From assembly GCA_002441345.1 (NCBI GenBank), contig DJVU01000054.1:1-13275 (forward strand): 13,275 bases of DNA. The letters run 5' to 3'. The notes beneath the pieces were generated by a model. That model did no database searches, had not been told where the DNA came from, and was given only the letters and a program-made list of their open reading frames with translations. The position numbers and the translations under genes were made by a program. This stretch comes from Bacteroidales bacterium UBA6248 (GTDB lineage Bacteria; Bacteroidota; Bacteroidia; Bacteroidales; Lentimicrobiaceae). This document shows, one piece after another, positions 7,778 to 13,275 of this stretch (within the stretch, counting starts at the first letter, position 1; each line of letters opens with the position of its first letter).

Positions 7778-9214
7778 ATGAGAAAAGACTATCAGGAAGT
7801 CTGGGACAACTGCCTACGAATCATCAAGGACAACATTAACTATCAAAGCTTTAAGACTTGGTTTGCTCCAATTACTCCAATAAAACTCGAAGAAAGTGTT
7901 CTTACAATTCAGGTTCCCAGTCAGTTTTTTTATGAATGGCTCGAAGAGCACTACATCAATTTGCTCAAGAAAACCATTAAAAATGAATTAGGTCCCGGCG
8001 GTCGCCTTGAATACAGCATCATTATGGAGAGCTCCTCCGATGCCAGGGCACCCTACACCATACAGGTCCCGACCAGTAACAGGGGCGCCATCGGCAATCC
8101 GTCCGTTACCATGCCCATAGACCTTAACAGGGGATCTACCAAAGAAATTCCTAACCCTTTTGTCATCCCGGGCCTTAAGAAAATAAAGGTCCATTCTCAA
8201 CTCAACGAATCCTATTCATTTGATAACTTCATAGAAGGCGATTGCAACCGCCTGGCCCGCTCAGCCGGCTATGCCGTAGCTACCAATCCCGGAAAAACTG
8301 CTTTCAATCCCATCTTTATATATAGCGCCAACGGCCTCGGAAAAACCCACCTGGCCCATGCCATCGGAATTCAGGTTAAAAATAACTTCCCCGATAAAAC
8401 TGTACTCTATGTTACTGCCGAACAGTTTATCCAGCAGTTTATCGATGCCGTAAAAAACAACAACCAAAACGATTTTATTCATTTCTACCAAATGATTGAC
8501 GTTCTGCTGATGGATGACATCCAGTTCCTTTCCGGAAAGGAAAAAACCCAGGATGTTTTCTTTCACATCTTCAATCATCTGCATCAAAACGGCCATCAAC
8601 TGGTAATTACTTCCGATAAGGCACCCGTTGAGATGAAAGGCATTGAACCGCGCCTTCTCTCCCGTTTTAAATGGGGACTTGCCGCCGACCTTCAGGTGCC
8701 CGACCTCGAAACCCGGATTGCCATCCTGAACAAACGCCTCTATAAAGATGGCATCGAAATGCCCGAGGAAGTTATTGAATATCTGGCCTACAGCATCACC
8801 ACCAACGTCAGGGAACTGGAAGGCGCTCTCATTTCTCTTATGGCTCAGTCATCCCTGAATAAAAAAGCCATTACTATCGACCTGGCACGCCAGATGATCG
8901 ATAAGTTCGTCAAAAACACATCCAAAGAAATATCCATCGATTATATCCAGAAAGTAGTCTGCGATTTTTTCAATATACAAGTCGATCACCTGAATTCAAA
9001 AACCCGAAAACGGGAAATCGTCCAGGCCCGCCAACTGGCCATGTACTTTTCGAAAAAACATACCAAAAGCTCACTGGCTACCATCGGATTGCATTGCGGA
9101 AATAAAGACCATGCCACCGTTCTGCATGCCTGCCGCACCGTAAACAACCTGATAGAAACCGACAAACAATTCAGGAATTACGTTGAAGAAATTGAAAAGA
9201 AAATTAAAATCTGA
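7778..9214 (+). CDS. dnaA: Chromosomal replication initiator protein DnaA
   Basis: A 478-residue full-length DnaA. Domain I (residues ~1-85) carries the SFKTWFAPI segment typical of the N-terminal interaction domain. A variable linker follows to about residue 125. The AAA+ domain III has Walker A ending GLGKTHL with K189, Walker B LLMDDIQF with D246/D247, the box VII arginine finger R296 in LLSRF, and the sensor II motif NVRELEGAL. Domain IV (~375-478) contains the DnaA-box-binding signature GNKDHATVLHA from G441. It opens the replication origin in its ATP form. The first Walker A position is Ser183 where many DnaA proteins have Gly. The ATG at 7778 has no useful Shine-Dalgarno; GGA abuts it directly. 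An intrinsic terminator follows 22 nt after the stop. Confidence 0.98.
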   Translation: MRKDYQEVWDNCLRIIKDNINYQSFKTWFAPITPIKLEESVLTIQVPSQFFYEWLEEHYINLLKKTIKNELGPGGRLEYSIIMESSSDARAPYTIQVPTSNRGAIGNPSVTMPIDLNRGSTKEIPNPFVIPGLKKIKVHSQLNESYSFDNFIEGDCNRLARSAGYAVATNPGKTAFNPIFIYSANGLGKTHLAHAIGIQVKNNFPDKTVLYVTAEQFIQQFIDAVKNNNQNDFIHFYQMIDVLLMDDIQFLSGKEKTQDVFFHIFNHLHQNGHQLVITSDKAPVEMKGIEPRLLSRFKWGLAADLQVPDLETRIAILNKRLYKDGIEMPEEVIEYLAYSITTNVRELEGALISLMAQSSLNKKAITIDLARQMIDKFVKNTSKEISIDYIQKVVCDFFNIQVDHLNSKTRKREIVQARQLAMYFSKKHTKSSLATIGLHCGNKDHATVLHACRTVNNLIETDKQFRNYVEEIEKKIKI

Positions 9215-9236
9215 CCCTTTCCGGTCAATCCTTCTA

Positions 9237-9274
9237 CAACCTCATCCGGATGCTCTGCGATGGGGTTGTTTTTT
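9237..9274 (+). terminator. Intrinsic terminator downstream of dnaA
   Basis: CAACCTCATC (9237-9246) pairs with GATGGGGTTG (9259-9268) in a 10-bp stem with one G-U pair and a 12-nt loop. Six T follow immediately (9269-9274). It lies 22 nt after the dnaA stop and 13 nt before the ATG of the phosphatase gene, so it can end dnaA transcription or act as a partial barrier to read-through into the phosphatase operon. Confidence 0.8.
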
Positions 9275-9286
9275 AAAAAGAAAGCA

Positions 9287-9760
9287 ATGAAGAAGAAAAT
9301 ACTGATGGTATGCCTGGGAAATATCTGCCGCTCCCCGCTTGCAGAAGGCATACTCCGGCATAAACTCCTTGTGCATAAACTGGATGCCGAAGTGGATTCG
9401 TGCGGATTTGAAGCATTTCATAACGGCGACCGCCCCGACAGACGGGGCATTGAAACAGCAAAACAGCACGGTATCGATATTTCCGGCCTTAGAGCAAGGC
9501 TTTTCAATCCGGAAGATTTCGACCGCTTTGACCATATTTATGTTATGGATGTGAATAACTACCGGGATGTAGCTTCTGTAGCACGCACAAAGGATGACCT
9601 GAAAAAAGTTGACTTCATTATGAACCTTTCTGAACCCGGCAGCAACCTTGCCGTTCCCGACCCCTATTACGGAGGCAGGGCTGATTTCAGTAAAACCTAT
9701 GAAATGCTGGATAAAGCAACCGACAGGCTGATCATCAAACTTCGCAAGGGAGAACTGTAA
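9287..9760 (+). CDS. Low-molecular-weight protein-tyrosine phosphatase
   Basis: From the ATG at 9287 this is a 157-residue phosphatase of the usual family length. The active-site P-loop is C9-LGNIC-R15-S16, with the nucleophile Cys9 and phosphate-binding Arg15 near the N-terminus as in all family members. The general acid is D125 in the DPYY motif. It removes phosphate from phosphotyrosine, or possibly from phosphoarginine as McsB-linked homologues do; the substrate cannot be told here. An in-frame ATG at 9260 would add nine residues, but that ATG lies inside the 3' arm of the dnaA terminator hairpin and the extension is translated T-tract sequence, so I chose 9287. The last base of the TAA is the first base of the next gene's ATG (TAATG), implying translational coupling. 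The neighbourhood dnaA, phosphatase and RsmI-like methyltransferase is, to my knowledge, recurrent in Bacteroidota. Confidence 0.93.
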   Translation: MKKKILMVCLGNICRSPLAEGILRHKLLVHKLDAEVDSCGFEAFHNGDRPDRRGIETAKQHGIDISGLRARLFNPEDFDRFDHIYVMDVNNYRDVASVARTKDDLKKVDFIMNLSEPGSNLAVPDPYYGGRADFSKTYEMLDKATDRLIIKLRKGEL

Positions 9761-10719
9761 TGAGCATTTTAGTTCCTGACAAACAATCCATAGAGGAGGC
9801 TGCAATTCGCATTGCACCGTGGATTCACCGGACGCCGGTGCTGAGCTGTGCTGCCATCAACGAAATAACCGGAGGCAACCTCTTTTTTAAATGCGAAAAC
9901 TTCCAGAAAGCCGGAGCATTCAAATCGAGAGGGGCAACCAATGCCGTATTTCAGCTTGACGATGAAATCCTGAGACGCGGTGTTGCAACCCATTCGTCGG
10001 GCAATCATGCCGCTGCGCTTGCATTGGCGGCCAAACGTATAGGAACCCGGGCACACGTGGTTATGCCTGAAAATTCAAGTAAAATTAAAATCAGCGCTGT
10101 TGAATCGTACGGGGGTATTATTACGTTTTGCAAACCCACACTCGAAGCCAGGGAAGAAACCCTGACCGAGGTTATCCGCAAAACCGGAGCATGCGAAATA
10201 CATCCGTATAACGACGTCCGTATCATTGCCGGACAGGCTACTGCAGCGCTGGAGATGATACAGGACATTCCGGAAATAACCCGGCTGATTGCACCGGTTG
10301 GCGGAGGAGGACTGCTGAGCGGCACAGCACTTTCGGCTGCCTATTTTGGAACGAATATCCGGGTAATTGCCGCCGAACCCCTTGGTGCTTCCGATGCCTG
10401 GCAAAGCTTTACCTCCGGCACATTTGTGCCATCGGTTAATCCTCAGACCATTGCCGACGGATTACGGACTTCGCTTGGTTCGATAACGTTTCCCATTATA
10501 CGTAAATTCGTTGATGACATCGTAACCGTGAGCGAAGAAAGCATTGTATACGCGATGCGGCTTATCTGGGAACGAATGAAAATAATCGTTGAACCTTCAT
10601 CCGCTGTTCCGCTTGCTGCAATTCTTGAAGACAAAATCAATGTCAGGGAAGTTTCAACCGGCATCATTCTGTCGGGCGGAAATGTTGACCTTGATCACCT
10701 CCCATTCAATCCCGATTAA
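9760..10719 (+). CDS. PLP-dependent serine/threonine dehydratase (or serine racemase)
   Basis: A 319-residue fold-type II pyridoxal-phosphate enzyme. K55 in FKSRGA is the Schiff-base lysine. A SSGNHAAALA segment binds the substrate carboxylate, the glycine loop G181-G184 binds the cofactor phosphate, and S305 in SGGNVD contacts the pyridine ring. There is no C-terminal ACT regulatory domain, so it matches the short catabolic threonine dehydratase / serine racemase group rather than feedback-regulated biosynthetic IlvA. E206, A210 and D212 keep the spacing of the divalent-cation site of serine racemase (E210, A214, D216 in the human enzyme), suggesting metal activation. Likely reactions are deamination of L-threonine or L-serine to the 2-oxo acid, or serine racemisation; sequence alone does not decide. 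The start overlaps the phosphatase stop by one base and the stop abuts the next ATG. Confidence 0.9.
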   Translation: MSILVPDKQSIEEAAIRIAPWIHRTPVLSCAAINEITGGNLFFKCENFQKAGAFKSRGATNAVFQLDDEILRRGVATHSSGNHAAALALAAKRIGTRAHVVMPENSSKIKISAVESYGGIITFCKPTLEAREETLTEVIRKTGACEIHPYNDVRIIAGQATAALEMIQDIPEITRLIAPVGGGGLLSGTALSAAYFGTNIRVIAAEPLGASDAWQSFTSGTFVPSVNPQTIADGLRTSLGSITFPIIRKFVDDIVTVSEESIVYAMRLIWERMKIIVEPSSAVPLAAILEDKINVREVSTGIILSGGNVDLDHLPFNPD

Positions 10720-11436
10720 ATGAAAACCTTACCCGGAAATCTATACCTTATTCCCACTCTCCTGGGAGATACGCCGCCGGTTCAGGTACTCCCCGAGTAC
10801 AATCTTGCGCTGCTCCGTCGTATAGATGTGTATGTGGCGGAAGAACTGAAAACAGCTCGGCGTTTTTTGCGCAAATGCGGATATGCCAGGAATTTCGACG
10901 AAGAAACCACTTTCTTTATCCTCAACGAGCATACACCGGCCGATGAGATAATTTCATTTCTGGAACCGGCAGAGCAGGGCAGAGATATCGGCCTGCTTTC
11001 AGAAGCCGGGTGTCCGGCTGTTGCCGACCCCGGTTCAGGACTCGTTCGTATTGCCCACGAACAGGGCATCCGGGTAATTCCATTGTCGGGACCATCCTCC
11101 ATTATAATGTCGCTAATGGCATCGGGCCTGAACGGACAGCAGTTTACCTTTCACGGGTACCTGCCCGTTAAGCCAAACGAGCGGATACAAAAGCTTAAGG
11201 AACTGGAGCGGGATTCTATCCGAAATCAGTCCACACAAATTTTCATTGAAACACCCTACCGGAACCGGCAGATGCTGGAAGCAATCCTGAGCAGCTGCAG
11301 CAACGGCACTACCCTTTGTATGGCAATTAACATCAGCCTTCCGGATGAAATCATCGTAACGCGCACAGTCCGCGAATGGCGGAGTACAAAGTTTGAGGCT
11401 CCCCGTCAGCCGGCAGTATTTCTCATTTGTGCATAA
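10720..11436 (+). CDS. RsmI-like SAM-dependent methyltransferase, short form
   Basis: A 238-residue member of the tetrapyrrole-methylase (TP_methylase) superfamily, related to RsmI, which 2'-O-methylates C1402 of 16S rRNA. The clearest family motifs are SEAGCPAVADPG at 94-105 and SGPSS ending at residue 127, followed by the GxxFxFxGYLP segment. It differs from typical RsmI in two ways. It is about 50 residues shorter, ending soon after the core domain. The N-terminal SAM-binding segment reads LYLIPTLLGDTPP, whereas RsmI has the TPIGNLxD motif. I therefore call it an RsmI-like paralogue of uncertain target; the organism may carry a canonical rsmI elsewhere. The ATG directly follows the dehydratase TAA with no gap, so it is the last gene of the phosphatase operon. 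A hairpin terminator lies ~90 nt downstream. Confidence 0.87.
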   Translation: MKTLPGNLYLIPTLLGDTPPVQVLPEYNLALLRRIDVYVAEELKTARRFLRKCGYARNFDEETTFFILNEHTPADEIISFLEPAEQGRDIGLLSEAGCPAVADPGSGLVRIAHEQGIRVIPLSGPSSIIMSLMASGLNGQQFTFHGYLPVKPNERIQKLKELERDSIRNQSTQIFIETPYRNRQMLEAILSSCSNGTTLCMAINISLPDEIIVTRTVREWRSTKFEAPRQPAVFLICA

Positions 11437-11526
11437 CCGGGCTTTCCAGCAGTGCTCATTAACAGCCTTGTTGAATCACCGGAAACCGGCTTGTAAGCAT
11501 TCACATAAAGAACATTAATTACAGGC

Positions 11527-11559
11527 AAAAAAATAGCAACCCTGAGGCTGCTTTTTTTT
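11527..11559. terminator. Bidirectional terminator between the methyltransferase gene and slyD
   Basis: An A run (11527-11533) is followed by a stem of AGCA-a-CC (11535-11541) with GG-c-TGCT (11546-11552), containing one mismatch, a CTGA loop, and then eight T (11552-11559). Flanking A and T runs on both sides let it act in both directions. It lies between the stops of two convergent genes, 18 nt from the slyD stop. Confidence 0.75.
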
Positions 11560-11577
11560 ATGCGCATTCTGAATATA

Positions 11578-12084
11578 TCAGTGCTGATGGCCGTGAGGAC
11601 CGTGTACGTGACCGTGGCTTATTTCTTCGGTGGTTGCTTCACGGACCTCAAGAATAGTTCCGGAGAAGTGCAGGGTTTTTCCAGCCATGGGGTGATTGAA
11701 GTCCATCTTTACCTTCTCGTCTGTAACTTCAACAATAAGTCCATCAAGGGGTCTGCCTTCGTTGTCCTGCATAGGAACAACATTACCCACCTGAACCATT
11801 TCAGGGTCTATTTTGCCATCTACCATAAAAATATCTATGGGAAGTTCCACAACGGCTTCCTCGATAACGGGGCCATAACCGTCTTCCGAATCCAGTGTGA
11901 ATTCGAAATTGTCGCTAACTTTCAGATCTGCAATATTTGATTCGAATTTAGGAAGCAGGTTTCCGGCACCATAGAGAAACACAAGAGGTTGGGAAGCATC
12001 TGCCTTATCAACGGTTTCACCTGCAGCATTGTCGAGTTTCAGCTCATAAGAGAGTGAAACTACCTTGTTTTTGGAAATGATCAT
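11578..12084 (-). CDS. slyD: SlyD-type FKBP peptidyl-prolyl isomerase
   Basis: A 168-residue cytoplasmic protein aligning by eye along its whole length with E. coli SlyD. The FKBP half-domain comes first (VVSLSYELK start, LVFLYGAGNLLPKFE, DGYG near residue 70). The insert-in-flap chaperone domain follows (~73-130). The FKBP strand then returns with NHPMAGKTLHF, and the REATTEEISHGHVHG signature ends in a His-rich tail (His at 157, 159, 161, 164, 166, 168). SlyD catalyses proline isomerisation, acts as a folding chaperone, and its His-rich tail binds nickel and other metals for hydrogenase or urease maturation. The tail here is shorter and lacks the cysteines of E. coli SlyD. The gene lies downstream of argS on the same strand, but has its own candidate promoter at 12148-12155 and a palindromic leader. 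Confidence 0.9.
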   Translation of the reverse strand: MIISKNKVVSLSYELKLDNAAGETVDKADASQPLVFLYGAGNLLPKFESNIADLKVSDNFEFTLDSEDGYGPVIEEAVVELPIDIFMVDGKIDPEMVQVGNVVPMQDNEGRPLDGLIVEVTDEKVKMDFNHPMAGKTLHFSGTILEVREATTEEISHGHVHGPHGHQH

Positions 12085-12110
12085 TTGAAAAAATTTTGAT
12101 GTTTAAATAT

Positions 12111-12139
12111 ATCAACAATCCGAAACACGCATTGTTGAT
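12111..12139 (-). promoter_or_regulatory. Perfect inverted repeat in the slyD leader
   Basis: ATCAACAAT (12111-12119) and ATTGTTGAT (12131-12139) are perfect 9-bp arms around an 11-nt spacer. They lie 27 nt upstream of the slyD ATG and just downstream of the predicted -7 box, so the element would sit at the very 5' end of the mRNA. It could be an operator for a dimeric regulator or a 5' stem-loop. Confidence 0.55.
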
Positions 12140-12147
12140 GCAGGCGT

Positions 12148-12155
12148 CAAAAGTA
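12148..12155 (-). promoter_or_regulatory. Candidate -7 box for slyD
   Basis: On the - strand, 12155-12148 reads TACTTTTG, an exact match to TAnnTTTG and identical to the box proposed for the EamA gene at 6691-6698. The -33 region is T-rich (complement of about 12171-12179) without a clean TTTG. Predicted transcription starts near 12141, giving a leader of about 57 nt. Confidence 0.45.
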
Positions 12156-12239
12156 CGGGTTATCAGCTAATAAATAAAATAAATGAGCCACAATGGCAAA
12201 GATTCATAAAAATTTGCGCTTAAAGCAGGCCGGATTGCC

Positions 12240-13275
12240 TTACATTCTCTCAGGCACTTGTATCCCAAGCAGGTTCATTCCGGTTTTTATAACATTGGCT
12301 GTTACCTTCGAAAGCATTAAGCGTAATTGCCTGATGCTGTTATCTTCTTCCTTGAGGATGGTAAACTCATGGTAGAACTGATTGTATTCCCGGGCCAGTT
12401 CGAAGAGATAATTGGCTAGCAAGGCCGGACTGAATGAAGAAGCTGCATCCTTAACGAGAGCCGGAAACTGGCTGAGCATGATCAGCAGATCCCTTTCCTT
12501 TGCATTAATTTTAACTGCAGCATCCAATTCGTTCTCCTCTCCGGCTTTCCTGAGAACAGAGCGTATCCTGGCATGAGTGTACTGGATAAACGGTCCGGTA
12601 TTACCGTTGAAGTCGATGCTTTCACGGGGATTAAACGTCATGTTCTTTTTCGGGTCAACCTTTAAGATAAAGTACTTAAGTGCCCCCAGGCCAACCATAC
12701 GATACAGATTTTCAGCTTCTTCACTGTCAAAATCTTCGATTTTTCCAAGTTCTTCCGTCATTGACTTTGCTGTGGAGATCATCTCATCCATCAGGTCATC
12801 GGCATCTACAACGGTTCCTTCGCGCGATTTCATTTTACCTTCAGGCAACTCAACCATTCCATAGGAAAGGTGGTAGATACCTCTGGCCCAGGCGCGTCCC
12901 AGTTTAATCAGGATCAGGCGAAGTACATCGAAATGATAATTTTGTTCATTACCAACAACGTACACCAGCTTTTCGGGCTCAAAATCCTCTGCACGCAGCT
13001 GAGCTGTGCCCAAATCCTGCGTCATATACACGGATGTGCCGTCGTTGCGAAGCAGCAGCTTTTCGTCGAGACCTTCCGCTGAAAGATCAATCCATACAGA
13101 TCCATCTTTTTTGTGATAAAACACCCCTTTATCCAGTCCTTCATCCACCAGGTTCTTACCCAGCAGATACGTTTCCGATTCATAATAAATCTTATCAAAA
13201 TGAATCCCCAGGCGCTTGTATGTTTCGTCAAAACCCTTGTAAACCCATCCGTTCATGGTATTCCAGAGCTTAAGG
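12240..13275 (-). CDS. argS: Arginine--tRNA ligase, C-terminal part
   Basis: The stop is at 12240-12242 (complement) and the frame remains open to the right edge. The window therefore holds about the last 344 codons of a protein that is usually near 600 residues, and the start and the HIGH-type ATP motif are outside. An ATG at 13254-13256 is internal: the codons before it read in frame as LKLWNT and continue a conserved segment (LWNTMNGWVYKGFDETYKR). Visible class I features are the KMSKS-equivalent GKMKSREGTVV, the DFNGNTGPFIQYTHARIRS segment that joins catalytic and anticodon-binding parts, and the C-terminal DALR-type helical domain with LAREYNQFYHEF. It charges tRNA-Arg with arginine in translation. 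slyD follows on the same strand after 155 nt with its own candidate promoter. I see no strong argS terminator in that gap. Confidence 0.97.
   Translation of the reverse strand, partial: LKLWNTMNGWVYKGFDETYKRLGIHFDKIYYESETYLLGKNLVDEGLDKGVFYHKKDGSVWIDLSAEGLDEKLLLRNDGTSVYMTQDLGTAQLRAEDFEPEKLVYVVGNEQNYHFDVLRLILIKLGRAWARGIYHLSYGMVELPEGKMKSREGTVVDADDLMDEMISTAKSMTEELGKIEDFDSEEAENLYRMVGLGALKYFILKVDPKKNMTFNPRESIDFNGNTGPFIQYTHARIRSVLRKAGEENELDAAVKINAKERDLLIMLSQFPALVKDAASSFSPALLANYLFELAREYNQFYHEFTILKEEDNSIRQLRLMLSKVTANVIKTGMNLLGIQVPERM

Noticed and set aside
8261..8599. 112-codon frame antisense within dnaA
   Set aside because: Shadow of the highly conserved AAA+ region of dnaA.
9242..9817. A 191-codon open frame antisense to the phosphatase gene
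   Set aside because: It lies opposite a phosphatase with intact catalytic motifs, has a Cys/His/Phe-rich translation with no domain, and its start crosses into the dehydratase gene.
11437..11489. Imperfect inverted repeat CCGG-gc-TTTCC / GGAAACCGG just after the methyltransferase stop
   Set aside because: It needs a bulge and a 33-nt loop and has no T run. The hairpin at 11527-11559 is a much better terminator.

Overview
This 13.3 kb window looks like an ordinary chromosomal segment of a Bacteroidota bacterium, most likely Bacteroidales-like. The evidence is a DUF5723-type outer-membrane protein fused to thrombospondin type 3 repeats and an OmpA domain, promoter elements of the Bacteroidota TAnnTTTG type, start codons with A-rich leaders and no clear Shine-Dalgarno, and a dnaA / low-molecular-weight tyrosine phosphatase / RsmI-like methyltransferase neighbourhood. 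I see no tRNA, rRNA, CRISPR array, insertion sequence, integrase or prophage gene.

Left part (1-5663, + strand): an unrecognised gene cut by the window edge is followed by a DMT/EamA transporter. A tightly packed trio comes next: a large OmpA/TSP3 outer-membrane protein, a Cys-rich protein resembling the HhH DNA-glycosylase fold, and an FHIT-like HIT hydrolase. The second gene starts 3 nt after the first, and the third overlaps the second by one base.

Middle (5676-7777): a second EamA transporter on the - strand converges on the HIT gene. A 321-nt divergent intergenic region holds back-to-back candidate promoters for this transporter and for yigZ. YigZ is followed by an AT-rich, gene-free 242-nt leader of dnaA.

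Right-middle (7778-11436, + strand): dnaA ends in an intrinsic terminator. Immediately after it comes a phosphatase / serine-threonine dehydratase / RsmI-like methyltransferase operon whose genes overlap by 1 nt or abut. The terminator hairpin contains the upstream-most in-frame ATG of the phosphatase, so the real start is the next ATG at 9287.

Right edge (11437-13275): a bidirectional hairpin terminator separates this operon from a convergent SlyD-type FKBP prolyl isomerase with a His-rich tail. The slyD leader carries a perfect 9-bp inverted repeat just after its predicted promoter. Upstream of it on the same strand lies the 3' part of argS, which runs off the window.

Most of the content is housekeeping. 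The best candidate for something undescribed is the Cys-rich HhH-like protein at 4180-5184, translationally coupled to an FHIT-like dinucleotide hydrolase. The two clearest regulatory structures are the dnaA terminator in front of the phosphatase operon and the slyD leader palindrome.
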